50,696 nt of DNA, taken from contig CALGMT010000044.1 in assembly GCA_937958885.1 (NCBI GenBank), forward strand, positions 1-50,696, read 5' to 3'. Position 1 is the first letter of the stretch, and each line of letters opens with the position of its first letter. Below are positions 39,474 to 48,370 of the stretch, one piece after another. The stretch is from an uncultured bacterium (GTDB lineage: Bacteria; Verrucomicrobiota; Kiritimatiellia; CAIVKH01). The notes under the pieces were generated by a model. The model searched no databases, had not been told where the DNA came from, and was given only the letters and a program-made list of their open reading frames with translations. The position numbers and the translations under genes are program-made.

Positions 39474-41243
39474 TCAGGCCGGGACGGCTGAGACGTCGGG
39501 GGCGAGATGGCGTTCGACCTCTTCTTTTTTGATACGGTCGCGGCATGCGTCGATCGGCATGACGCCGAGGTCGCCCGCGCCGCGCGCGCGCACGGCGACG
39601 GCGCCGGCCTCGGCCTCGCGTCCGCCGACCACGAGCATGTAGGGAATCTTGGCGAGCTGCGCATCGCGGATGCGCGCGCCGATTTTTTCGGGGCGGCGAT
39701 CGACGGCGACGCGGAGGTCGGCGGCGCGCAGGCGCTCGGCGACCTGCTCGGCGTAGTCGAGCTGCTTATCGGTGATCGGCAGGATGCGCGCCTGTTCCGG
39801 CGCGAGCCAGACGGGAAAGGCCCCGGCATATTGCTCGACGAGGATGCCGAAGAATCGTTCGATGCTGCCGAAGAGCGCGCGGTGGACCATGTAGGGTCGG
39901 TGCGGCTGGTTGTCCGCGCCGACGAATTCGAGTTCGAAGCGCTCGGGCAGATTGAAGTCGAACTGTATCGTCGTGCATTGCCATTCGCGCCCGATGCAAT
40001 CGCGGACCTTCATGTCGATCTTCGGGCCGTAGAACGCGCCGCCGCCTTCGTCCACTTCGTAGGGGATGCCTTCGAGTTTGAGCGCGTGTTCGAGGGATGC
40101 GATGGCCTGCTGCCAGCGCGACTCCTCGCCGACGCTCTCCTTTGGGCGGGTCGCGAGGTAGGCGGTGATCTCGGTGAAGCCGAAGGTCTTCCAGATGAAA
40201 TTCGAGAAGCGAATCACGCGGACGATTTCGTCTTCGATCTGGTCGGGCGTGCAGAAGATATGCGCGTCGTCCTGGGTGAAGCCGCGAACGCGGAGCAAGC
40301 CGTGGAGAACGCCGGCTTTTTCGTAGCGGTACACCGTTCCGAGTTCGGCCCAGCGCAGCGGAAGATCGCGGTAGGAGCGGATGCGGCTCTTGTAGATCTC
40401 GATGTGGAACGGGCAGTTCATCGGTTTGATGAAGTACTCGTTCTCGTCGATTTTCATCGGCGCGTACATGCTGTCCTTGTAGAAGCCGAGGTGACCGGAG
40501 GTCTGCCAGAGCGCACTGCGGCCGGTGTGCGGGGTGTAAAGCAGGTCGTAACCGGCGCGGAAATGTTCCTTGCGCCAGAAGTCCTCGATGATTGAGCGCA
40601 CGCGCGCGCCGTTCGGGTGCCAGTGGATCAGGCCGGGGCCGACATCTTCCTGAATGCTGAACAGATCGAGCTCGCGTCCAAGCTTCCGGTGGTCGCGCTG
40701 CTTGGCCTCTTCGAGGCGGCGGAGATGATCGTCGAGTTCCTGCCGGGTGGCGAATGCCGTGGCGTACACCCGCTGCAGCATCGGATTCGTTTCCTTGCCG
40801 CGATAATAGGAGCCGGCGACGTTGAGCAACTTGAACGCCTTGATCTCGCCGGTGGAGGCCACATGCGGACCGCGGCAGAGGTCGAGAAATTCGCCGTTGC
40901 GGTAGAAGGTGATCGCTTCGTCAGCGGGAATGTCGGCGAGCCGCTCGATTTTGTAGCGCTGCTTCATGCCCTCGATGAGCGCCGTCGCTTCGTCGCGCGT
41001 GACTTCAATGCGTTCGAACGGCTGGTTCTCGGCGATGATCTTCGCCATCTCGGCCTCGATCGCCGGGAAATCCTCGGGACCGAGCCGGTGCTCGAGATCG
41101 AAATCGTAATAAAACCCGTCTTCGGTTGGCGGGCCGATGTCGAGTTGCACCTCGCTGCCGTACAGTCGCCGCACGGCGGCGGCCATCACATGGGCAGCGC
41201 TGTGGCGCATGCGATAGAGGAGGCTGGCCGGATCGAGCTTCAT
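39474..41243 (-). CDS. thrS: threonyl-tRNA synthetase, lacking the TGS domain
   Basis: Class II synthetase charging tRNA-Thr. The 589-residue protein begins directly at the editing domain (MRHSAAHVMAAAVRRLYG, with DLCRGPHVASTG of the editing site). Catalytic zinc ligands are recognisable in ALWQTSGHLGFY, FIKPMNCPFHIEIYK and RPYMVHRALFGSIERF. Motif 2 is RWAELGTVYRYEKAG. The anticodon-binding domain closes the protein (RAADLRVAVDRRPEKIG). E. coli ThrRS has ~640 residues because of an N-terminal TGS domain, absent here; no TGS-like sequence was found upstream. infC follows after 50 nt; rpmI and rplT, which often come next, are absent. Confidence 0.96.
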   Translation of the reverse strand: MKLDPASLLYRMRHSAAHVMAAAVRRLYGSEVQLDIGPPTEDGFYYDFDLEHRLGPEDFPAIEAEMAKIIAENQPFERIEVTRDEATALIEGMKQRYKIERLADIPADEAITFYRNGEFLDLCRGPHVASTGEIKAFKLLNVAGSYYRGKETNPMLQRVYATAFATRQELDDHLRRLEEAKQRDHRKLGRELDLFSIQEDVGPGLIHWHPNGARVRSIIEDFWRKEHFRAGYDLLYTPHTGRSALWQTSGHLGFYKDSMYAPMKIDENEYFIKPMNCPFHIEIYKSRIRSYRDLPLRWAELGTVYRYEKAGVLHGLLRVRGFTQDDAHIFCTPDQIEDEIVRVIRFSNFIWKTFGFTEITAYLATRPKESVGEESRWQQAIASLEHALKLEGIPYEVDEGGGAFYGPKIDMKVRDCIGREWQCTTIQFDFNLPERFELEFVGADNQPHRPYMVHRALFGSIERFFGILVEQYAGAFPVWLAPEQARILPITDKQLDYAEQVAERLRAADLRVAVDRRPEKIGARIRDAQLAKIPYMLVVGGREAEAGAVAVRARGAGDLGVMPIDACRDRIKKEEVERHLAPDVSAVPA

Positions 41244-41550
41244 TCGGATGGGAACGCGCGCGCGGGCATGAAAGGGCGGACCATCAAACGGTCCGGACGG
41301 CGCACAAACGAAGCTTCAACGGGAACAGAAACATAGTTGAGGAATACCCCCGCCGCGCCGTTCTTGCAAGTGCAGAGTGCGGATTTCGGAGGGATATGCA
41401 GGGTGCGGGAGCGCACAGGGCGAGGGGTTGACATCCGAGCGGGCGAGGGCGCACTTTGTGCGGATGGACACATGCGCGTCTCGGCAAGTGGCGGATTCAC
41501 GGTTGAACTTACGGCGGCGCATGGGTGTCAAAAGGCGCTGCCCTTGCACA
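41244..41550. other. 307-bp intergenic region between thrS and the lipoprotein gene
   Basis: No convincing gene. On the minus side it is the thrS leader, with a 6-bp hairpin at 41277-41295. On the plus side a TTGACA occurs at 41428-41433 with only a weak -10 candidate (CACTTT, 41452-41457). The lipoprotein frame stays open up to 41377, but the upstream part has no signal peptide or similarity. No T-box signature was seen. Confidence 0.65.
41277..41295 (-). promoter_or_regulatory. anticodon-arm-like hairpin in the thrS leader
   Basis: CGGACC and GGTCCG pair perfectly around a 7-nt loop, about 33 nt before the thrS start. On the transcript the loop is GUUUGAU, the size of an anticodon loop with U in position 33. 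Threonine anticodons end in GU, whereas this loop would read UUG, so mimicry of tRNA-Thr is not clearly supported. Confidence 0.3.
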
Positions 41551-43650
41551 ATGCGTTTCATCCCCCATCTTCTCCTCTTCGGTTTGCTCGCGTGCACCGG
41601 CGGGTGCCGGGCGAATCCGGAGCCGCCGTCGACCGCGGAGCGGTTGCCGTCCTTGCGCGAGCTGGTCGGCGCGCCCGCGCGCGCGGTGTGGGTGCAGGAT
41701 CGGGGCGATGGCGACGATATGCACCAGAAGGGGCGCAACCACGCGCTGATGGCGTTCGATACGGAGTCCGGCAAAACCCGCGAGTTGTATGCGCCCGGCG
41801 ATCAGATCAATCGTCCGCTTATTGCGCCCGACGGCTCCTACGTGGTGTTCAGCCGCCGGCGCGATGATGCCATCTTTCGCATCCCCTGGTCAGGCGGCGC
41901 GCCGACACGAATCGGGACCGGATTCGCGTTGGCGATCTGGCGCGAACCGGACAGCGGCCGCGACTGGTTGTATGCGGCGGTGGATCGATCCCGGAACGAG
42001 AATGCGCCCTACAAGAGGATCGTGCGCGCGCCGATCGACGCGCCCGATCGGATGGAGGAAATCTGGCGTCGCGGGGATGTGAGTCTGGATAGCGTGCAGG
42101 TCTCGCGCGACGGCACGCGGGTGGGCGGGATGTTCCCATGGCCGCGCGGGATGATTCTCGACACGACCACCGATCGCGTGTCGATGCTCGGGCGCGGGTG
42201 CTGGACCTCGCTCGCGCCGGACAACAGTTATTTGCTTTGGATATTCGACGGCGCGCATCGCAATCTGTTTTTCCACACGGAGGATGGCAGCCGCCGATGG
42301 CGGGTCCCCATCAACACGATTCCCGGCGGGGACGGACGCAAAATGTATCACCCGCGTTGGAGCAATCATGCCCGCTACATGGTCTCGAGCGGACCGTACA
42401 ACACCGAGGGCGGTCGCTTGAGCGTGCGCGGTGCGGCGGGCCAGGTCGAAATCTGGGCGGGACGCTTCGATGATCGTCTCTCGCGGGTGGAGGCGTGGGC
42501 CCGAGTGACGGACAATGCCGTCGGGGACTTCACACCGGATCTTTGGATTGCGGGTGGCGAAACCAGCGAGGTGCCCGCCGCGGTGTGGGGCGGCGAACGC
42601 AAGCCGGTCGCCGCGCCGGAGCTTTCGGAAATCTGGCCCGGCACGGAGGAGGGGCTGGTCTTTCTGTGGTCTCACGCGAACACGCGGAATGAAGCGATCG
42701 ACCCCTCGACCGGCGAGCGGGTCGAATGCGATGTCGAGGCGCGGCGCGGCGGGCGTTGGTCACCTTCGTTTGGTCTCGATATCCGGAACGGCAGTTTTAT
42801 AGCGCCGGGCGCGGGTCCGCGCATCGCGGCGGCGTGCCGCGCGTCGAATGAATTGACGATCGAAGCTACGCTGCTGCCGCGCGCGGCCTCCTTGAGCGGC
42901 CCGGCGCGGATCATCGCGCTGTCGCGCCGCATCGGGCTCGCCAACTTCATGCTGGGCCAGGAAGGTGATCGGCTCGTCTTTCGATTGCGCACGCCGGACA
43001 CCGGCACGGACGGAAGCGCCAACGATTCACAGGTCGAGTTGACTCGCCTGGAGCCCGGACGCCGAATCCACGCGCTCGTTTCGTATCGCGACGGCGAACT
43101 GGCGTGTTATGTCGACGGCGTTCCGCAGCGTCTGCGGCAAGTCATCCGCGGCGGCTTCGACGGGTGGGAAGCGTTCGATCTGCAGTTTGGCGATGAAGCC
43201 TCCCTCGATCGAACATGGGACGGCGAGATTGACGGGATCGCGATCTTGAATCGCTTCGTGGGCCCGGAGGAGGCGGCTCGCCGTTTCCATCTCAATGCCG
43301 CGCGCGTCGGCGCTCGCGCGACGCCCGAGACCTTCAACGTGCGCGCGACATTGATCGAGGCCACGCCGGTGCCCGACCCGTCGGAGATCGCGCCCTATAC
43401 GCGCGCGCTCGCGTTGTGCGAATACGAACTCGCGCCGGGCGAACCGCCGTTGGGGGGAGGGCGTCGCATTCAGGTCTATCATTGGGTGATTCAGGACGGG
43501 CGCGCGATCCCGGATGCTGTTCCCTCGCCGGGCCGCGTCGTCGCGCTGACGCTCCAGCGCGGAGAGGACCATCCGCAACTGGAAGCGGAGCGAAGGCTGG
43601 TCGGCATTGAGTCGTTTGATTTGCCGGAGTTCATCGACGTCGGGCGCTAG
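41551..43650 (+). CDS. beta-propeller/LamG-like lipoprotein of an O-acylation operon
   Basis: Predicted surface or periplasmic lipoprotein of 699 residues. The signal is MRFIPHLLLFGLLAC. Residues ~50-400 have propeller-like repeats (IAPDGSYVVFSRR, VQVSRDGTRVGGMFPW, SLAPDNSYLLWIF, PRWSNHARYMVSS). Residues ~420-590 form a LamG-like jelly roll (ELTIEATLLPR, HALVSYRDGELACYVDG, GEIDGIAILNRF). The last ~100 residues resemble the C-terminal module of the SGNH protein at 45105-46619 (PYTRALALCEYEL, VYHWVIQDGRAIP). ATG 41551 is preferred for the signal peptide. It starts 3 nt before the MBOAT gene. It may bind or present the glycan being acylated (inference). Confidence 0.85.
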   Translation: MRFIPHLLLFGLLACTGGCRANPEPPSTAERLPSLRELVGAPARAVWVQDRGDGDDMHQKGRNHALMAFDTESGKTRELYAPGDQINRPLIAPDGSYVVFSRRRDDAIFRIPWSGGAPTRIGTGFALAIWREPDSGRDWLYAAVDRSRNENAPYKRIVRAPIDAPDRMEEIWRRGDVSLDSVQVSRDGTRVGGMFPWPRGMILDTTTDRVSMLGRGCWTSLAPDNSYLLWIFDGAHRNLFFHTEDGSRRWRVPINTIPGGDGRKMYHPRWSNHARYMVSSGPYNTEGGRLSVRGAAGQVEIWAGRFDDRLSRVEAWARVTDNAVGDFTPDLWIAGGETSEVPAAVWGGERKPVAAPELSEIWPGTEEGLVFLWSHANTRNEAIDPSTGERVECDVEARRGGRWSPSFGLDIRNGSFIAPGAGPRIAAACRASNELTIEATLLPRAASLSGPARIIALSRRIGLANFMLGQEGDRLVFRLRTPDTGTDGSANDSQVELTRLEPGRRIHALVSYRDGELACYVDGVPQRLRQVIRGGFDGWEAFDLQFGDEASLDRTWDGEIDGIAILNRFVGPEEAARRFHLNAARVGARATPETFNVRATLIEATPVPDPSEIAPYTRALALCEYELAPGEPPLGGGRRIQVYHWVIQDGRAIPDAVPSPGRVVALTLQRGEDHPQLEAERRLVGIESFDLPEFIDVGR

Positions 43651-43653
43651 CGC

Positions 43654-45105
43654 ATGGTCTTCAGCTCGCACATTTTTCTGTTCTATTTCCTGCCCGTCGC
43701 GCTGCTGCTTTACTTCGCCACGACGCCGCGATTTCGGTCGCTGACGCTCACGGTGCTGAGCTACGGATTCTACAGTTGGACCAATCCGCTGTTTTGCCTG
43801 CTGTTGTTGGGATCGACCGCGGTGGACTACATCTGCGGGCGCGCGCTGGTCGGCTGGCGGGCCCTTGGCGCGGACGGCGATTTGCCGATGCTTGATCCCG
43901 GGGGCTCGCGCACGCGCATCCAGCGTGCATGGGTGGGGCTGTCCGTCGCGACGAATCTCGGACTGCTGGGATTCTTCAAGTACTTCAATTTCGGCGTGGA
44001 CACCGCGAATGCCGCGTTGACGGCGCTCGGGTTTGACGGGTTCGACGCCGTCCTGCGGGTGACGCTTCCGCTGGGGATCAGCTTCTACACGTTCCAGTCG
44101 ATGAGCTACACGATTGACGTGTATCGCGGGCGCGCCGCGCCGCAGCGGCGCGTGATCGATTTTGCCTGCTACGTCGCGCTCTTCCCGCAACTCGTCGCCG
44201 GCCCAATCATTCGCTATCACGAGCTCGCGGAGCAATTGCGTGCCCGCACGCACACATGGGAAAAAGCCGCGCGTGGTCTCGCGCTCTTCATGGTCGGGCT
44301 CGCCAAGAAAATCTGCCTGGCAAATCCGTGCGGCAAGATGGCGGACACCGCATTCGGCGCGGCGGATCTGCATACGCTCGATGCCTGGATCGGCGCGGTC
44401 GCGTATGCGTTTCAGATCTTCTTCGATTTCAGCGGCTACTCCGATATGGCGATCGGACTTGGCCTGATGTTCGGCTTCACATTCCCGAAGAACTTCGATT
44501 CGCCGTATAGCTCCGCGTCGATCACCGAGTTCTGGCAGCGCTGGCACATTTCGCTGTCCGCATGGTTGCGCGACTACCTTTATATTCCGCTGGGCGGCAA
44601 TCGAATCAGCCCGCGTCGGACGTACATCAATTTGCTCGTCGTCATGTTGGTTGGAGGGCTATGGCATGGTGCGGCGTGGACCTTCGTGTTCTGGGGCGCG
44701 ATTCATGGCCTTTTACTCGCCGCGGAGCGCGCGCTGGGGCAGCGGGCGATGTATCGGGCGCTCCCTCGGCCGATACATGTTGCGCTCACGTTCGCACTGG
44801 TGTGTTTCGCATGGGTGTTTTTCCGCGCCGAGGATCTCGCTCATGCCGGAGACTACCTGCGCGCGCTTGTCGGCCTTGGCGACGTGAGCGACGCGGCAAG
44901 GTTGATCGCGGTAACGACTCGGCACCCAGCGTATCTTGCCGCAGGAGCGATAGCTGCAGCGATCGTTTGGCTCGCGCCTCAGTCCAATGAGTGGACGCGC
45001 CGGTTAACCGTGTGGCGATTGTTGGTCGCCGCCGCGCTGGGCGCGCTATCGATTGCGGTGATGAGTGTCGAAGAATTTAACCCCTTCATCTATTTCATTT
45101 TTTGA
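43654..45105 (+). CDS. MBOAT-family O-acyltransferase (AlgI-like)
   Basis: Polytopic inner-membrane enzyme that moves an acyl group, usually acetyl, across the membrane for attachment to an exported polysaccharide. The 483-residue protein has many hydrophobic helices and the AlgI-group motifs GFFKYFNFG, LPLGISFYTFQSMSYTIDVY, LFPQLVAGPIIRY, FWQRWHISLSAWLRDYLYIP (His298), and the catalytic GGLWHGAAWTFVFWG (His338). It is coupled to the next gene by a TGATG overlap and begins 3 nt after the lipoprotein stop. The polysaccharide target is not encoded here. Confidence 0.95.
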   Translation: MVFSSHIFLFYFLPVALLLYFATTPRFRSLTLTVLSYGFYSWTNPLFCLLLLGSTAVDYICGRALVGWRALGADGDLPMLDPGGSRTRIQRAWVGLSVATNLGLLGFFKYFNFGVDTANAALTALGFDGFDAVLRVTLPLGISFYTFQSMSYTIDVYRGRAAPQRRVIDFACYVALFPQLVAGPIIRYHELAEQLRARTHTWEKAARGLALFMVGLAKKICLANPCGKMADTAFGAADLHTLDAWIGAVAYAFQIFFDFSGYSDMAIGLGLMFGFTFPKNFDSPYSSASITEFWQRWHISLSAWLRDYLYIPLGGNRISPRRTYINLLVVMLVGGLWHGAAWTFVFWGAIHGLLLAAERALGQRAMYRALPRPIHVALTFALVCFAWVFFRAEDLAHAGDYLRALVGLGDVSDAARLIAVTTRHPAYLAAGAIAAAIVWLAPQSNEWTRRLTVWRLLVAAALGALSIAVMSVEEFNPFIYFIF

Positions 45106-46619
45106 TGCACAAGGAACGGCCAGATCGCGACATCGGCGCAACCGAAATTGCGCCAATTGCCGCGCGTGTGTTTGTGATGGCGCTGTTGGGCGTGCTTTTC
45201 GCCATTGCTGCCGTGGAGGTGTCGACAGCATGGCGCCCTGCGTCCGCCGCATGGCGCGGGTGGGGTGGCGCGCGTGGGCTCTTTGCCGCGAGCGAGCAGC
45301 TGCGCGAATCGCTTCGCGGGTTTGAGGATCGGTTGCGCGAAGAAGGGTGGCTGACGCGGACGCTGCTGCCACCGTTGCAGCGCTTCAAAGTCGAACGACT
45401 CGGGCTCGGCACGGAGTCGGTGCTGATCGGGCGGGAGGGGTGGTTGCACTATGCGCCAGATGTTTCATTCCTTTCAGGACGTCAGATCGTGAAGAACCGC
45501 GCCCGCGCGGAGGCCGCGATACGAGACTTCGCGTCGCAACTCGCCGACCGCGGCATTAAGCTGGTGCTCGTGCCGACGCCCGCCAAGACCGCGCATGCGC
45601 CGTGGACCCTCACCCCGCGCTATCGATATCAGGTGAAACTGCCGGAGCTGCACGAATGGCTGCGCTCGCTCGAATCGGACAATCTTTACGTTTTCCCTTT
45701 CGAGGTTGTGCTGCAATTTCTGCAGACCGATTCGCACTGGACCTTCGAGATGATGGAATGGACCGCATCCTCGCTCTCCATCTATCTGAGATGGATCATG
45801 GATCTGCCTCCTTTCGAGGATCGTTTTGATCGGGATATCGAATACGTTGAAAACATCGGCGATCTCGCCCGCATGCTCGGCGCCGGACTGCCTGATAGAT
45901 TACGTACTCAGCAGAAGCAGCGGATCGAGGTTGTCCGTGAAGGCGACTTCGCGTGGCGGCCGCAAGCGGATTCGTCTGTGCTGTTGCTCGGTGACAGCTT
46001 CAGTAACATTTTTTCCCAAGACGCCTTGGGGTGGGGTTCCGGGGCCGGTTTTGCAGAACAATTGAGCTGGCATCTGGGCCTCCCCATCGACCGTATCGTG
46101 CAAAATGATGCAGGCGCTTGGGCCACGCGCGATATCCTCGCGCGCGAGCTCGCGCGTGGGCGGGACCGGCTCTCAGGCAAACGCGTCGTGATCTGGCAGT
46201 TCGCCGCGCGCGAACTCGCGCACGGAGATTGGCGAAAGATTTCGCTCGCTGTGGGTGAATCGCCCGCTGCCGGTTGGGTATCGCCGCCGCCGGAGGTTGC
46301 GATCTGGACCGGAAAAATCGCCGCTGTTTCAGCCATGCCGACGCCGGGCCGCGTACCCTATGCCGATCATATAGCGGCCCTGCACGTGGTCGACCTTTCA
46401 GGTGATGGCGTGGAGGGCGGCGAGGCCTATGCCTTTGCATGGAGCATGACCAATCACCAGCGCGCGGCGGCCGCCCGCCTTCGCCCCGGCGATCAAGTCC
46501 GCCTGCGGGTCAGCGATTGGAACGCCGTTGCGGATCGGCTTGAAGGGATCAATCGATCGGAATTAGATGGGGACGAGTTTCTCGCCGCGGATATTCTCTG
46601 GGCGGAGGTGCTGCCTTGA
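45105..46619 (+). CDS. AlgX/AlgJ-like SGNH acetyltransferase with C-terminal extra module
   Basis: Predicted envelope acetyltransferase of 504 residues anchored by one N-terminal helix (VFVMALLGVLFAIAAVEV). The SGNH/AlgX core has the Asp-His pair LQTDSHWTF (Asp209, His211) and the Ser in LLLGDSFSNIF (Ser298). These form the triad that accepts acetyl from the MBOAT partner. After ~400 comes a module resembling the C-terminus of the lipoprotein at 41551-43650 (PYADHIAALHVVDL, AFAWSMTNHQRAAAARL). ATG 45105 overlaps the MBOAT stop; TTG 45102 is an alternative. Confidence 0.9.
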   Translation: MHKERPDRDIGATEIAPIAARVFVMALLGVLFAIAAVEVSTAWRPASAAWRGWGGARGLFAASEQLRESLRGFEDRLREEGWLTRTLLPPLQRFKVERLGLGTESVLIGREGWLHYAPDVSFLSGRQIVKNRARAEAAIRDFASQLADRGIKLVLVPTPAKTAHAPWTLTPRYRYQVKLPELHEWLRSLESDNLYVFPFEVVLQFLQTDSHWTFEMMEWTASSLSIYLRWIMDLPPFEDRFDRDIEYVENIGDLARMLGAGLPDRLRTQQKQRIEVVREGDFAWRPQADSSVLLLGDSFSNIFSQDALGWGSGAGFAEQLSWHLGLPIDRIVQNDAGAWATRDILARELARGRDRLSGKRVVIWQFAARELAHGDWRKISLAVGESPAAGWVSPPPEVAIWTGKIAAVSAMPTPGRVPYADHIAALHVVDLSGDGVEGGEAYAFAWSMTNHQRAAAARLRPGDQVRLRVSDWNAVADRLEGINRSELDGDEFLAADILWAEVLP

Positions 46620-47665
46620 ACCATGATCGACGTTCAACTTCAGTCGGACACGCCGCCGCCCGCGCGCTGCTCGGTGTCGCGCTGTCCGTTTGCTCACCGA
46701 CGTTCGCGCGCGCGGCCGAGGACTGCTTCGCCGCCGCGTATGCGCGTGCAGCGGGCGCGCCGGTTTTGACGGGGGAGGGCGGATGGCTGTTTCTATCGTC
46801 CGAGCTGCGTTTTTTGGCGGCAGGCGATTTTTGGGGCGAGGCGTCGATCGACGCGGGCCGCGCGACGAATCCGGCGCATCGCGACCCGCTGGAACCGATC
46901 GACGATTTCAACCGGCAACTGGCCGATTTCGATGTGCGATTGCTGGTCGTGCCCGTGCCGCCGAAAGCGTTAATCTATCCCGCTGCGCTCGGCTGTTCGC
47001 GCGAGGACGCGCGCCCGGCCCTCGATCGCCTTCGCCGCTTTTACGCGCTGTTGCGCGAGCGCGGGGTCGAAATCCTTGATTTGACCGAGGATTTCTTGCA
47101 GCCGGATGCGCTCGCCGAGGGCCCGCTGTATTGCAAAACCGATTCGCATTGGTCGGGAATTGGATTGCGCCGCGCCGCCGCGCGCATCGCGGAATGGATT
47201 CGGTTGCAGGAGGGCATCGAGCTTCCAGTGTCAGCGGCCACGTGGACGATCGCGCCGCGCGAGCGCCGCATTGCGGGCGATCTCATGCGCCTGCTGCGCG
47301 GGGCCGAGACGGAGACTGTTGAGCTGTTTGAAGTGCAGAATGACGCGGGCCATCATCCGCGCCCGGACGCCGGGAGTCCGATCCTGTTGCTGGGGGACAG
47401 CCACGCGCTGGTGTTCCACGAGGGCGGGGACATGCACGCCGTCGGCGCGGGATTGCCGGATCATCTCGCGATGCTGATCGGGACGCCGATCGATGTGCTG
47501 GGCGTGCGCGGATCCGGGGCGACGACCTCCCGCATCAGTCTGATTCGGCGGATCAAATCAGGCGCCGATTTCTCGCGTACGAAGAAAATCGTGATCTGGT
47601 GTTTCGCCGCGCGGGATTTTACCGAGGCCGACGCGTGGCGGTTTGTTCCGCTGCCGATTCAGTAG
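46616..47665 (+). CDS. second AlgX/AlgJ-like SGNH acetyltransferase
   Basis: Predicted exported acetyltransferase of 349 residues. A signal peptide-like N-terminus (AAARALLGVALSVCSPTFARA) precedes the SGNH core with CKTDSHWSGIG (Asp176, His178) and LLLGDSHALVF (Ser262). It lacks the extra C-terminal module of its neighbour. TTG 46616 overlaps the previous stop (TTGA) and is the only start that keeps the signal peptide whole. Two SGNH proteins for one MBOAT suggest two acceptor positions or a relay (inference). Confidence 0.87.
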   Translation: MNHDRRSTSVGHAAARALLGVALSVCSPTFARAAEDCFAAAYARAAGAPVLTGEGGWLFLSSELRFLAAGDFWGEASIDAGRATNPAHRDPLEPIDDFNRQLADFDVRLLVVPVPPKALIYPAALGCSREDARPALDRLRRFYALLRERGVEILDLTEDFLQPDALAEGPLYCKTDSHWSGIGLRRAAARIAEWIRLQEGIELPVSAATWTIAPRERRIAGDLMRLLRGAETETVELFEVQNDAGHHPRPDAGSPILLLGDSHALVFHEGGDMHAVGAGLPDHLAMLIGTPIDVLGVRGSGATTSRISLIRRIKSGADFSRTKKIVIWCFAARDFTEADAWRFVPLPIQ

Positions 47666-47693
47666 CGAGTGACGCCGGAGCGTCGCGACCGAT

Positions 47694-48275
47694 CTAGTTC
47701 GGGGCCGGCGCGGACGCCTCCGCGACGAGCGCCCTGAAATTGGGGCGATCCCACGGATGCTGATGCACATATCGCGCGCGCACAATGCCGCGGTCGACGA
47801 TGAACACGCCCGGCATCTGCATCGGATCTCCGCGGGGTATGCCCATCGCATGACGGTCGTGGATGCACGCTTCCAATCCGCGTTTGAACAAGTCGGCGCT
47901 CAACAATTCGCGCACGGTGACGCGCCGCAGGCCGAAGGCCTCATAGAGCGATCGATCCGGGTCGGCGAATCGGGAAACGTCATCGAGGCCGTATAATTTG
48001 AACACCAATTCCGCCTGCCGGTCGCTGGCCATATGGACGAGCGCGATCTTTATGCCGGCCTGCTCAATTTCGGCGCGCGCGTCGCGCAGGTCGCCGAGCA
48101 TTTGGCGGCAGAAGACGCACCCGAGATGTCGAAGGAAGACCACCAGCGTCGGATGGGTGGCTGTCAGGTCAAGCAGGGAGCGGTGGGCCGTGTCGCCGAC
48201 GTGCGCCATCAGCAACTGGACCGAGCCGGGGAGATTTTCGGGAAGACCGTATCGCGGATAGAGTGTTGTATTCAC
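47694..48275 (-). CDS. SelL/Prx-like2-type thioredoxin-fold redox protein
   Basis: Predicted cytoplasmic peroxiredoxin-like protein of 193 residues. The active site is FLRHLGCVFCRQMLGDLRD with a Cys53-x-x-Cys56 pair, the cysteine version of the UxxU motif of SelL selenoproteins. It continues KIALVHMASDRQAEL, LYEAFGLRR and PGVFIVDRGIVRARYVHQH. The long insert after the second strand fits the AhpC/TSA-2 group. The cysteines are encoded by ordinary TGC codons. Isolated, with no redox partner adjacent. Confidence 0.88.
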   Translation of the reverse strand: MNTTLYPRYGLPENLPGSVQLLMAHVGDTAHRSLLDLTATHPTLVVFLRHLGCVFCRQMLGDLRDARAEIEQAGIKIALVHMASDRQAELVFKLYGLDDVSRFADPDRSLYEAFGLRRVTVRELLSADLFKRGLEACIHDRHAMGIPRGDPMQMPGVFIVDRGIVRARYVHQHPWDRPNFRALVAEASAPAPN

Positions 48276-48370
48276 ACTTCAATGTCGGTCGGGCGCACAC
48301 AAACTTACAAACAGGAATGCGCGATTGAACGCGACCGCCGGAGCGCGTTCGATTGCGGAAGGGCTGCCGC

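Noticed and set aside
41244-41376. T-box riboswitch controlling thrS
   Set aside because: No T-box consensus, no specifier-loop architecture and no terminator/antiterminator pair were seen.
43027-44547. 506-codon open frame on the minus strand
   Set aside because: Antisense to the lipoprotein and MBOAT genes; no motifs and Arg/Gln-rich shadow composition.
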